From Pseudacidovorax sp. RU35E (GTDB lineage: Bacteria > Pseudomonadota > Gammaproteobacteria > Burkholderiales > Burkholderiaceae_C): 64,000 nucleotides of DNA. Positions 9,221 to 17,229 of this stretch are shown piece by piece. The notes beneath the pieces were generated by a model. It worked only from the letters and a program-made list of their open reading frames with translations, was not told the origin of the DNA and searched no databases. Both the position numbers and the translations under genes were made by a program. Each line of letters starts with the position of its first letter. Positions within the stretch are counted from its first letter, which is position 1. Location of the stretch: the NCBI RefSeq assembly GCF_900156165.1, contig NZ_FTMY01000010.1, positions 124,001-188,000 on the forward strand, given 5' to 3'.

Positions 9221-10069
9221 ATGGCCTTCCCGATCCAAGACGATGCGACCTCCCGCGCTGCCGAAGGCACGCTGGCCGACCGGGTGACCGGCCTGATCGC
9301 AGCCGACATCCGCGCCCGCATCTACCCCGCCAACACGCGCCTGCCCACCGAGCTGGCCATGACCCAGCAGTACGGCGTGAGCCGCACGGTGATCCGCGAA
9401 GCCATCTCGCGCCTCAAGTCCGAAGGGCTGGTGGAAACGCGCCAGGGCAGCGGCACGGTGGTGCGCGACCCCAAGGCCGCCGATGCCTTCCGCCTGGGCC
9501 AGGGCAGCGGCAACGACGCCGAGTCGCCCGCGCATGGCGTGCTGCGCATCCTGGAGCTGCGCCGCGGCATCGAGGCCGAGATGGCAGCCCTGGCCGCCGA
9601 GCGCCGCACCGGCGCCGAGATGACGCAGATCCAGCAGGCGCTGCGCGCCATCGCCCGGGCCGAGAAGGAAGGCCGCGACGGCGTGGAGGAAGACCTGGCC
9701 TTCCACATCGCGATCTCGCGCGCGGCCCACAACACCCACTACACCGAACTGCTGGGCATGCTCACGCGGGCGTTGCATGACGCGATCCGCCTCACGCGCT
9801 CCAACGAGGCGCGGCGCACCGACCTGGCCGCACAGGTGCAGGCCGAGCACGAAGCCATCTGCGCCGCCATCAAGGCACGCGACGCCGCGGCGGCCCGCAC
9901 CGCCGCCTTCATGCACATGCACAACACGGCGGGTCGCATCGAGCAGGCGGGCCAGGACTTCTGGACCGGCGACAGCCGGGCCGCCGCACGCCGCGTGGCG
10001 CGTGCCAAGCTGGGCGAGGCGGCAACACCCTCGCAAGCCAGGGCCGGCATGCCGGCAAAACCAAGGTAA
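9221..10069 (+). CDS. GntR family (FadR/FCD subfamily) transcriptional regulator
   Basis: This 282-residue protein has an N-terminal winged helix (about residues 18-85: NTRLPTELAMTQQYGVSRTVIREAISRLKSEGLV) and a C-terminal all-helical FCD ligand domain with the metal-binding type residues D/H in EEDLAFHIAISRAAHN and later His residues near EHEAI and FMHMHN. The ATG at 9221 is preferred to the upstream ATG at 9137, which lies inside the operator-like palindrome and would add a non-conserved tail. It probably senses a carboxylate intermediate and represses the flanking catabolic genes; this is inferred from gene layout and family. Confidence 0.9.
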   Translation: MAFPIQDDATSRAAEGTLADRVTGLIAADIRARIYPANTRLPTELAMTQQYGVSRTVIREAISRLKSEGLVETRQGSGTVVRDPKAADAFRLGQGSGNDAESPAHGVLRILELRRGIEAEMAALAAERRTGAEMTQIQQALRAIARAEKEGRDGVEEDLAFHIAISRAAHNTHYTELLGMLTRALHDAIRLTRSNEARRTDLAAQVQAEHEAICAAIKARDAAAARTAAFMHMHNTAGRIEQAGQDFWTGDSRAAARRVARAKLGEAATPSQARAGMPAKPR

Positions 10070-10085
10070 ACACCGTTTCCCCGAA

Positions 10086-10119
10086 CAAAGTTGTCTGATA
10101 GATTCATCACACAACTTTG
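10086..10119. promoter_or_regulatory. 34-base inverted repeat upstream of the plus-strand catabolic operon
   Basis: Two 14-base arms beginning CAAAGTTGTCTGAT and ending ATCACACAACTTTG pair with one mismatch around the six bases AGATTC. Each arm contains TTGTSTGAT, close to a half of the GntR-type TNGTNNNACNA pattern. The position, 17 bases after the regulator stop and 77 before the next start, suits an operator for a separate promoter serving the genes from 10196 on. A hairpin in the transcript is the alternative. Confidence 0.5.
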
Positions 10120-10195
10120 GCGCGCAGCCTGATCCTGGTCGACTCCACGGACCCTGCAGGCACTCGGCCCGCACCGCAACCCCCACCTCATCGCC

Positions 10196-11191
10196 ATGAG
10201 CCCACCCCGCGTCCTGCTGACCGATCCGCTCCATCCCGATGCCCTCGCGGCTGTGTCGCAATGGGCGCAAACCGAGCAGATCCCCGACGGCGTGGTGCGC
10301 GACGCCAGCGACGCCTGGCTGCGCGATTCCATCGGCCGCTTCGACGGCATCGTCGTGCGTCGGCTGCTGCCGGCCGACCTGTTCGACGGCGCCGACCGCC
10401 TGCGCTGCGTGATGCGCCAGGGCGTGGGGCTGGACTTCATTCCCGTCGAGCGGGCCACGGCACGCGGCATTCCTGTCGGCAATACGCCGGCCGTCAATGC
10501 CAATGCCGTGGCCGAGTACGTGTTCGCCGCCCTGCTCGCGCACGCCCGGCAACTGGCCGACTTCGACGCCAGCGTGCGCGCGGGCGACTGGGCGGTGCGG
10601 GCCCAGGCCGGCGCCCGCACCTTTGAACTGCGAGGCCGCACGCTGGGCCTGATCGGCTTCGGCGCCATCGGCCAGCGCATCGCCGCCATCGCGCAGCAGG
10701 GCTTCGGCATGGCCGTGGCGGTGTGCACCGGCACGCCCGCCAAGGTGCCGGCAGGCATGACCGCCTTGCAACTGCCGGCGCTCTTTGCCGCCAGCGACTT
10801 CGTGGTCGTCGCCTGCCCACTCACGCCGCAGACGCGCGGCATGGTCGATGCCGAAGTGCTGTCGCACGCCAGGCCCGGCGCCGTGCTGGTCAACGTCGGC
10901 CGCGGCCCTGTCGTGCGCGAGGAAGACCTGGTGCAGGCGCTGGCCCACGGGCCCCTCGGCGGCGCCGTGCTCGACGTCTTCGAGACCCAGCCACTGCCCG
11001 CCGAGAGCGGCCTGCGCCAGCACCCGCGCGTGATGCTCACGCCGCACCTGGCCGGCATCACGCAGGAGGCCGAGCGGGCCATGGGCCTCATGGCCGTGGA
11101 CACGCTGGCCGCCGTGCTGCTGCGTGGCGAGCAGCCGCCCAACATCGTCAACCCCGAGGTCTTCGGCACCGGGCCCCAGGCCGACCGCTGA
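10196..11191 (+). CDS. Second D-2-hydroxyacid dehydrogenase (phosphoglycerate dehydrogenase-like)
   Basis: This 331-residue protein has the family layout: Rossmann motif GLIGFGAIGQRIA near residue 160, catalytic Arg in VNVGRGPVVREEDL, Glu in DVFETQPLP and His in TPHLAGITQ. It differs clearly from the enzyme at 8112, so the cluster carries two distinct members of the family. It begins the plus-strand catabolic group and is followed 39 bases later by the enolase-superfamily gene. The substrate is unknown; 2-hydroxy acids derived from a dehydrated sugar acid are plausible. Confidence 0.87.
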   Translation: MSPPRVLLTDPLHPDALAAVSQWAQTEQIPDGVVRDASDAWLRDSIGRFDGIVVRRLLPADLFDGADRLRCVMRQGVGLDFIPVERATARGIPVGNTPAVNANAVAEYVFAALLAHARQLADFDASVRAGDWAVRAQAGARTFELRGRTLGLIGFGAIGQRIAAIAQQGFGMAVAVCTGTPAKVPAGMTALQLPALFAASDFVVVACPLTPQTRGMVDAEVLSHARPGAVLVNVGRGPVVREEDLVQALAHGPLGGAVLDVFETQPLPAESGLRQHPRVMLTPHLAGITQEAERAMGLMAVDTLAAVLLRGEQPPNIVNPEVFGTGPQADR

Positions 11192-11230
11192 AGCGCATCC
11201 ACCCACACCCCCAAGAACAGGAGACACGCC

Positions 11231-12379
11231 ATGAAGATCACCCGCATCACCGCCATTCCACTGTCGTACCGGCTGCCCGAGGGCAAGACCGTGACGATGG
11301 GCATCGGCAGCACGCTCAAGCGCGACTGCATCATCGTGCGCGTGGAGACCTCGGAAGGCATCACCGGCTATGGCGAGGCGCATCCGGGCCGCAGCCCAGG
11401 CGCCATCGTGAGCCTGATCCACAACACGCTGCAGCCGCTGCTGGTGGGCATGAACGCCACCGACGTGGTGGGCGCCTGGCAGCGGGTGCACCGCATGCAG
11501 CTGTCCAGCCACGGCCTGGGCGCCGGCACTTGCCTCGCGCTGTCGGGCATCGACATGGCGCTGTGGGACATCCGCGGCAAGGCCGCCAAGATGCCGCTGT
11601 ACGAGTTGCTGGGCGGCTCGCACCGCCGCATTCCCGCCTACGCGGGCGGCATCGCGCTGGGCTACCAGAGCCCGGAATCGCTGGCCGAAGAAGCCCAGTC
11701 CTATGTGGCGCAGGGCTACAAGGCCGTCAAGCTGCGCATCGGCGACACCGTCAAGAACGACGTCGCGCGCCTGCGCAAGGTGCGAGCGGTGCTCGGCGAC
11801 GACATCGACATCCTCACCGATGCCAACACCGCCTACACCATTGCCGACGTGCGTCGCGTGATGCCCGTGCTGGCCGAGATCCAGGCGGGCTGGCTGGAGG
11901 AGCCTTTCGCCTGCAACGACTTCGCCTCGTACCGCGAAGCCGCCAAGATCTCGCCGCTGGTGCCCATTGCGGCCGGCGAGAACCACTTCACCCGCTTCGA
12001 GTTCGGCCAGATGCTCGACGCGCGCGCCGTGCAGGTGTGGCAGCCCGACCTGTCGAAGAGCGGCGGCATCACCGAGGGCGTGCGCATCGCGGCCATGGCC
12101 TCGGCCTACCGCATTCCGCTGCATGCCCACAGCTCGGCCACCGGGCTCAACCATGCGGCCACGCTGCACTTCCTGGCAGCCACCGAGAACGCCGGCTACT
12201 TCGAGGCCTGCGTGTCGCACTTCAACCCCTTCCGCGACATGTTCGGCAGCACCTTCCAGATCGGCGACGACGGCTGCGTCGAGCCGCCGCGTGGCCACGG
12301 CATCGGCATCGAGGTGGACGAGTCGATCTTCGACAAGTACCCCATGGTCGATGGCCCGGGCTATGTCGTGAAGTTCTGA
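11231..12379 (+). CDS. Mandelate racemase/muconate lactonizing enzyme family protein (acid-sugar dehydratase-like)
   Basis: The 382-residue protein has the enolase-superfamily capping domain (1-130) and (beta/alpha)8 barrel. Metal ligands are D197 (TDANTAY), E223/E224 (WLEEPF) and E250 (AGENHF); a general base dyad D273 (QPDLSKSGG) and H300 (PLHAHSS) aligns with the mandelate racemase His-Asp pair. The position of the second barrel lysine is Arg (K167-x-R169), as in several dehydratases that rely on the His-Asp base. It would abstract a proton alpha to a carboxylate, probably giving a 2-keto-3-deoxy acid. ATG is preceded by AGGAGA. The exact substrate cannot be read from sequence. Confidence 0.85.
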   Translation: MKITRITAIPLSYRLPEGKTVTMGIGSTLKRDCIIVRVETSEGITGYGEAHPGRSPGAIVSLIHNTLQPLLVGMNATDVVGAWQRVHRMQLSSHGLGAGTCLALSGIDMALWDIRGKAAKMPLYELLGGSHRRIPAYAGGIALGYQSPESLAEEAQSYVAQGYKAVKLRIGDTVKNDVARLRKVRAVLGDDIDILTDANTAYTIADVRRVMPVLAEIQAGWLEEPFACNDFASYREAAKISPLVPIAAGENHFTRFEFGQMLDARAVQVWQPDLSKSGGITEGVRIAAMASAYRIPLHAHSSATGLNHAATLHFLAATENAGYFEACVSHFNPFRDMFGSTFQIGDDGCVEPPRGHGIGIEVDESIFDKYPMVDGPGYVVKF

Positions 12380-12457
12380 CCCCCACCGCAGCCATCACCA
12401 CGCCCGCCGGTGCACAACCGGCACCACGACAACGACGACGAACAACGGAGACAAGCC

Positions 12458-13444
12458 ATGCAATTCGACAAGCGCCAACTGCTGCGGGCCATGGCCGCGG
12501 CCCCCCTGACCCTGGCCGTGGGCCGCGCCTGGGCCAATGACGACTACCCGAGCAAGCCCACGCGGATCATCGTGCCGTACACGCCGGGCGGCTTCAACGA
12601 CACGCTCGCGCGCACCGTGAGCGACCGCCTCAACCGCACCTGGAAGCAGTCGGTGATGGTGGACAACCGCCCCGGCGGCAACACCGTGCTGGGCAACAAC
12701 CTGGCCGCCAAGTCGCCGGCCGACGGCTACACCATCCTCATCACGCCCCTGCCCTTCTCGGCCCTGCCCGCGCTGTATGGCAACAAGCTGCCCTACAACG
12801 CCACGGCCGACTTCCAGCCGCTGGTGTGGGCCGGCTTCACGCAGAACGCGCTGGTCGTGCGGCCCGACCTGCAGGGCGTGACCAACGTGCGCGAACTCAT
12901 CGCCTCCGCCAAGAAGAACCCCGGCAAGCTCAACTACGGCTCCACCGGCTCGGGCTCGTCCAACCATCTGTCGATGGAGCTCTTCATGAGCATGACGGGC
13001 ACCAAGATGACCCACGTGCCCTACAAGGGCAGCGCGCCGGCCGTGATGGCCATGCTGGGCGGCGAGATCGACGTGCTGTTCGACAACATGCCCAACCTGA
13101 TGCAGCAGATCAAGGCCGGCAAGCTCAAGCCCATCGGCGTGACCGGCGCCAGCCGCGCGGCGCTGCTGCCCGAGGTGCCCACGGTGCAGGAGGCCGGCGT
13201 GCCCGGCTACGAGGTGATCGTGTGGTTCGGCATGCAGATGCCGGCGGGCGTGCCCAAACCCATCGTCGAGCGCGCCAACCGCGACATCGTGGCCGTCCTG
13301 AAGGACCCGGAAGTGGTCAAGCTGTTCCGCGACCAGGGCGTCGAGGTGGTCGCCAGCACGCCCGAGGCCTTCGGCGAGCTGCTGGCCAAGGAGATTCCCA
13401 AGTGGACCAAGGTGGTGACTGACGCCGGCGTCAAGCTGGAGTGA
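12458..13444 (+). CDS. Bug/TctC-family periplasmic tripartite tricarboxylate transporter binding protein
   Basis: This 328-residue protein has an N-terminal signal peptide (basic KRQ, hydrophobic core, predicted cleavage after AWA near residue 26) and the family signatures YPSKPTRIIVPYTPGGFNDTLAR, a Bug-type NRPGG motif and YGSTGSGSSNHL. Such proteins bind carboxylates in the periplasm and deliver them to TctA/TctB. The start at 12458 has CGGAGA upstream and leaves the signal peptide at the N terminus. As last gene of the regulon it probably supplies the substrate of the neighbouring enzymes, using the TctBA pair at 3565-5599 or another one. Confidence 0.92.
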   Translation: MQFDKRQLLRAMAAAPLTLAVGRAWANDDYPSKPTRIIVPYTPGGFNDTLARTVSDRLNRTWKQSVMVDNRPGGNTVLGNNLAAKSPADGYTILITPLPFSALPALYGNKLPYNATADFQPLVWAGFTQNALVVRPDLQGVTNVRELIASAKKNPGKLNYGSTGSGSSNHLSMELFMSMTGTKMTHVPYKGSAPAVMAMLGGEIDVLFDNMPNLMQQIKAGKLKPIGVTGASRAALLPEVPTVQEAGVPGYEVIVWFGMQMPAGVPKPIVERANRDIVAVLKDPEVVKLFRDQGVEVVASTPEAFGELLAKEIPKWTKVVTDAGVKLE

Positions 13445-13512
13445 GCACACGGGCGGGCAGGCGTGCACGAAACGTGCTGGCGGTCAGCCTGCCCGTCACA
13501 CAATCGCACGCC

Positions 13513-14226
13513 ATGCCCGCCAGCCTCAGCCCGCTGCCCCCGGCGCCTGCCGGTCAACCCTTCACCCGCGAGAGCCTGTTCGACGGCTCCGTGATGGCCG
13601 CCCTGAAGGCCTGCGCCCCACCCGACGTGCGGCTGCGCACCCAGGAAGAGCTGGACGCCTGCCTGGACGCCACCCTGGCGAGCCACGACCCGGCCGACGA
13701 CCTCTACCTTTTCGGCTACGGCTCGCTGATGTGGAACCCCGCCATCCACCACATCGACGCCGCGCCCGCCCTGGTGCGCGGCTGGGGCCGGCGCTTCTGC
13801 CTGTGGCTGTACATGGCCCGCGGCTCCGTCGAACACCCCGGCCTGATGCTGGCCCTGGACCGCGGCGGCGCCTGCCGCGGCATCGCCCTGCGCATCGCGG
13901 CCGAGCAGGTGCGCAGCGAGCTGCAACTGGTCTGGCGGCGGGAGATGCTGTCGGGGGCCTATGCGGCGCGCTGGGTGATGGCCGAATGCCAGGGGGAGCG
14001 GCGGCGGATGCTGACCTTCGTCGCGAACCGTAAGCATCCGCGGTATGCGGGGCGGATGGAGCCGGGCGAGGTGGCGCGGTATATCGCCAGTGGGCGGGGG
14101 ACGCTGGGGACTTGCCGGGATTACTTTCAGCGCACGATCTACGCGCTTAAAAGCCTGGAGGTAGACGATCCGGAGATGCGTCGCCTTGTACAAGCGCTTG
14201 ATAGTGAACCCCGGAGCATCACTTAG
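13513..14226 (+). CDS. chaC: Gamma-glutamylcyclotransferase, ChaC type
   Basis: The 237-residue protein shows the substrate-binding loop YLFGYGSLMWNP near residue 65 and the catalytic Glu at about E107 in SVEHPGLMLALD, the arrangement of ChaC enzymes that cleave glutathione to 5-oxoproline and Cys-Gly. ATG 13513 is chosen because it gives the usual family N terminus; a GTG at 13441 overlapping the previous stop would add 24 residues. The last 60 codons become less GC-biased toward the end, where the gene abuts AT-rich DNA, so the island boundary may lie at or just before its stop. Confidence 0.88.
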   Translation: MPASLSPLPPAPAGQPFTRESLFDGSVMAALKACAPPDVRLRTQEELDACLDATLASHDPADDLYLFGYGSLMWNPAIHHIDAAPALVRGWGRRFCLWLYMARGSVEHPGLMLALDRGGACRGIALRIAAEQVRSELQLVWRREMLSGAYAARWVMAECQGERRRMLTFVANRKHPRYAGRMEPGEVARYIASGRGTLGTCRDYFQRTIYALKSLEVDDPEMRRLVQALDSEPRSIT

Positions 14227-14714
14227 TTGTTGCCCATAGGTCGGGATACGCAGTCTCTGCGGTGGAGGGTCGTACAGCAAGCCCGCAGCCTTTTCCGGAG
14301 ACCGCTTGCAAGACCCCGCTCCTCGAAACCTTGCTCTTACGAAATCAGTGGCGTCCGAAGCTTTTTAGTTTGGGCAGAGGGATTTTTTAGACCCTTTCCC
14401 GGGTACATCCCCATACTGTCCAAAATAGACTCTTCCTGTTGACAAACGCTCTTTGTACGTTATGTAGCGTACTCAATAAGCGATGAGTGCTCGTCATTAC
14501 CATTGAAATCGACGTGTAGGACGCTATTAGCTAATTTTCCTGCCACTTGGGTAAGCGCACAGGAGCGTATAACCTACTAATTCAATCCAGGAAAATTCCT
14601 CGGCAAAACGGATGAGCACAAATGATGTGTGGCAGCTAAAATGACGCAGTAGCGCGCCCTACGGATTAAATTCATTATTAACAATGATTTTCAATATTGA
14701 AGTTTGGAGAATTA
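14227..14714 (+). other. AT-rich gene-free stretch leading into the two-gene island
   Basis: About 490 bases with no supported gene. Composition shifts from the GC-rich background to AT-rich within the first 150 bases. A possible -35 box TTGACA is at 14439-14444 with a weak TATGTA 16 bases further on, overlapped by the short inverted repeat GTACG/CGTAC, which could be the island promoter and operator. No tRNA, integrase or direct-repeat attachment site was found by eye. Confidence 0.5.
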
Positions 14715-15536
14715 ATGTCTGTTCCAGAAAAACAAGTCTCTGCGCTTTTTTCAGTTAATGGAGGCATTGCCGATGAGGCAGTGCTACCCGCCTATGACGT
14801 CGGGCATCTTCTAATTGGTATCGCGAGAGCCTCAAATATCATCGCTCACGCATTTTCGAGTAACGACGAAATTAGAAAAAGGGCAGACTCTGCACATTCG
14901 GTTCAAACGCTGGTGACACCCTCGAGAAAGGGATGCTTTGAAGAGGAAATAATTTTCAGATTCAGCACCAAACTGGCTGAAGAGATCGGATTGAGCGTGA
15001 TAGCTAACGCATTCTGGGACTATTATGCATTTAGCTGGTCCTCAGCAATAGGCGAGGATTACCGTCCAAAAACGCCTTTTTTAAGGCGCCGAATCTTGGC
15101 AAACGATGTTCTCGGGCCGGAAATGGCAGAAGCTCTCGAATCAGCTCTTCAGGATGTGCATCGCCCCATTGTTACCGACCGTGATTTAAACATAGAGATT
15201 ATCCGCCCAAGGGTTGGAACTGTATTGAACCTAGACTCAAAAACATTGGATTACACAGCCACACAAGAGGATCCGTCTCAAAAAATAACCATAGTCGCCA
15301 ATGTAACGAGATTCAATATCATAAGTGGCTTTGGGCGATTTTTTGTTCAATCTCTACAAAGAGTAGTACCATTTAAAGTAGCAGACAGCCGGGATAGCGA
15401 ACTCATGAAGAAGGCGGGCGAATCAATGACGGATTCACAAATAAACTTTGGCAAAGGAAAGAGAAAATTCAGGGTTCATTTGATGTCAAGTGCGCAAGGT
15501 CAATTGAAGCGATATGTAGTACATCAAATATCATGA
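14715..15536 (+). CDS. Unknown 273-residue protein of an AT-rich two-gene island
   Basis: I do not recognise a named family. The protein is soluble, with no signal peptide or clear membrane span. An N-terminal helical part (25-60, DVGHLLIGIARASNIIAHAF) is followed by a conserved-looking turn TLVTPSRKGCFEEEIIFRF (66-84), a small hydrophobic segment GLSVIANAFWDYY, and a C-terminal beta-rich half with VTRFNIISGFGRFF (197-210) and a basic stretch GKGKRKFRVH. ATG 14715 is used because GGAGA lies four bases upstream; a TTG at 14697 would add six residues. Codon use (AAA, ATA, TTA, AGA) is unlike the neighbours and indicates transfer. Its stop overlaps the next gene by four bases. Confidence 0.8.
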   Translation: MSVPEKQVSALFSVNGGIADEAVLPAYDVGHLLIGIARASNIIAHAFSSNDEIRKRADSAHSVQTLVTPSRKGCFEEEIIFRFSTKLAEEIGLSVIANAFWDYYAFSWSSAIGEDYRPKTPFLRRRILANDVLGPEMAEALESALQDVHRPIVTDRDLNIEIIRPRVGTVLNLDSKTLDYTATQEDPSQKITIVANVTRFNIISGFGRFFVQSLQRVVPFKVADSRDSELMKKAGESMTDSQINFGKGKRKFRVHLMSSAQGQLKRYVVHQIS

Positions 15537-16108
15537 ACAATTCCCTAGCTGACCAGTATTGTTCATATTTATGGTCGTACTTTTGTCTAACTAGAGACGA
15601 GTGGAAATTTTATTTAGACAGCGTATCCTCGATACTCGTAATTTTAGCCGGCCCGTTCGCGTTATACAAAATATTTCTTGAGTTACGTAGAATCAGAGAA
15701 CAAAGTTTAAGTGACTCAAGCACCAAGACCTCGTCGGCGCAACTTAAGAGGACCGAATTCTTCTTGGCGCAGCATAGGCGCCTATTTGATGACAAAGAAC
15801 TAAGAGAAGTGCTTTTGTACCTTGATGAAGATACAGATGAATTGGCTAACGTAAAACTATGGGAAAATAAGAGGAAATTTTTAACTTTTATTGAAGAAAT
15901 GGCATTGCTTGTGGAGGCTGAAAAAATTGACAAAAACGTGGCGTATTACATGTTTGGGCACTACGCAATTTGCGCATCAAAGGGAAAAAATTTCTCTGAG
16001 GGCATCATGATGGAAGAGGAGCATTGGATGCTATTTTTTAAATTCGTGAAAGATGCAGAAGAATACAAAAGATCGGGTAAGCCAGATCTTTCTAAGCTTA
16101 GGCTATAA
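15533..16108 (+). CDS. Unknown membrane-anchored 191-residue protein, DUF4760-like
   Basis: One membrane segment at about residues 31-50 (VSSILVILAGPFALYKIFLEL) follows a short aromatic N terminus. The rest is a helical cytoplasmic domain with FLTFIEEMALLVEAEKIDKN and VAYYMFGHYAI, reminiscent of DUF4760 helical proteins; that match is from memory and tentative. The ATG overlaps the upstream stop (ATGA), so the two products are translationally coupled and likely work as a pair. AT-rich codon use is shared with its partner. A small membrane protein coupled to a soluble unknown is a common shape for phage-defence or stress pairs, but nothing in the sequence proves it. Confidence 0.8.
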   Translation: MNNSLADQYCSYLWSYFCLTRDEWKFYLDSVSSILVILAGPFALYKIFLELRRIREQSLSDSSTKTSSAQLKRTEFFLAQHRRLFDDKELREVLLYLDEDTDELANVKLWENKRKFLTFIEEMALLVEAEKIDKNVAYYMFGHYAICASKGKNFSEGIMMEEEHWMLFFKFVKDAEEYKRSGKPDLSKLRL

Positions 16109-16142
16109 ATTTCCTAAGTCCCGTTAAGCAGCAGGTTGGTAT

Positions 16143-17225
16143 CTAAACCTCAAAATGCGGCTGAATCTCCCGAATCCGCTTGATCGCCACTCCCGCCGCC
16201 GCGGTCCGCGTCTCCACGCCTAACTTCACATACACCCGCTCCAGGTGCTTCTTGGCGGTGGCGGGGCTGGCGCCCAGGATCTCGCCGATGTCCTTGTTGG
16301 TCTTGCCCTTGACCACCCAGTACAGCACCTCGGCCTCGCGGGCGGTGAGTTTCAGGGCCAGGCTCATGGCCTCAATGACGGCGGTGTCCGAGAGCTCCCG
16401 GATGATGATGAGCCAGTCGCCTGCGCCGGGCACCGTCGCGCTGGGGGTGCCGTCGGCGTCACCGGTCTGGCGGTGCACGCGCAGCTGCAGGCGGCTCGCG
16501 GCCTGTTGGCCGATCTCCAGCGGCGGGGGTTCGGCGCCGGCCTGCTGGGCCTGGGGCAGGTGGCGCTCCAGCCAGGCCACGATGGCGGCGGGCGTGGCGG
16601 GCGCCTCGGTGCCGCAGTAGCGCATCAGAAGCTCGCGCGCCAGCGAGGTTTGCCAGATCAGCCGGCCCTCGGGCATGCGCACGGTGATGCTGGCGTAGCC
16701 GAAGGCGTCCAGGGCATTGCGGGCCTGGCCCGCTTGCTGGGCCTGCTGGCGTGCGCGGCGGGCGCCTTGCAGGTGCACGTTCATGCGGGCCAGCACTTCC
16801 TTGGGCTTGATGGGCTTGGTGACGTAGTCCACGCCGCCCGATTCCAGTGCCGCGACCAGGTGCTCGGTCTCGGTCAGGCCGGTCATGAAGACGATGGGGA
16901 TGTCGGCCGTGGCGGCGTCGGCCTTGAGGCGGCGCGCCACCTCGAAGCCGTCCATGCCCGGCATCATGGCGTCGAGCAGCACGATGTCTGGATGGGCCTG
17001 CGCGGCGCGGGCCAGCGCGGTGGGGCCGTCGGTGGCGACGAGCACGGTGTAGCCCGATTCGTCCAGCGCGTCGTGCAGCACGGCCAGGTTGTCGGGCACG
17101 TCGTCGACCACCAGCACGAGGTCGCCGCGCGCGGTGTTCTCGCGCAGGCTGGCGGCCAGGGGCGAGATGGCGGGCGCGAAGGCGCTACCGCCGTCGGAGG
17201 GGTCGTCGATGCCAATGCCGTTCAT
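16143..17225 (-). CDS. Response regulator with receiver domain and LuxR-type HTH
   Basis: The 360-residue protein has a receiver domain (about 35-155; D41/D42 acidic pair, phospho-acceptor D85 in IVLLDAMMPG, Lys in VTKPIKP), a middle section of about 130 residues that resembles a degenerate PAS-like fold, and a C-terminal LuxR/GerE helix-turn-helix (LTAREAEVLYWVVKGKTNKDIGEILGASPATAKKHLERVYVKLGV). It starts four bases after the stop of the permease-kinase gene, so they are one operon and a cognate pair. The kinase gene is divergent from the urease operon, which makes ureA a plausible target. Confidence 0.9.
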   Translation of the reverse strand: MNGIGIDDPSDGGSAFAPAISPLAASLRENTARGDLVLVVDDVPDNLAVLHDALDESGYTVLVATDGPTALARAAQAHPDIVLLDAMMPGMDGFEVARRLKADAATADIPIVFMTGLTETEHLVAALESGGVDYVTKPIKPKEVLARMNVHLQGARRARQQAQQAGQARNALDAFGYASITVRMPEGRLIWQTSLARELLMRYCGTEAPATPAAIVAWLERHLPQAQQAGAEPPPLEIGQQAASRLQLRVHRQTGDADGTPSATVPGAGDWLIIIRELSDTAVIEAMSLALKLTAREAEVLYWVVKGKTNKDIGEILGASPATAKKHLERVYVKLGVETRTAAAGVAIKRIREIQPHFEV

Positions 17226-17229
17226 GTTC

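Noticed and set aside
9167-12298. Minus-strand frame of more than 1000 codons opposite the GntR regulator and catabolic genes
   Set aside because: No domains, extreme His/Gly/Ala content, fully explained by the GC-skewed codons of the real genes.
13441-13512. GTG start for chaC overlapping the Bug-protein stop
   Set aside because: The 24 extra residues are not typical of ChaC; ATG 13513 gives the usual start, though the overlap cannot be excluded as functional.
14227-14442. Small frame in the leader of the AT-rich island
   Set aside because: No ribosome site, no similarity to known small proteins and a rare start codon; treated as gene-free.
14439-14466. Possible sigma-70 promoter (TTGACA with TATGTA) before the island
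   Set aside because: The -10 box matches at only three of six positions, so it is only mentioned within the intergenic entry.
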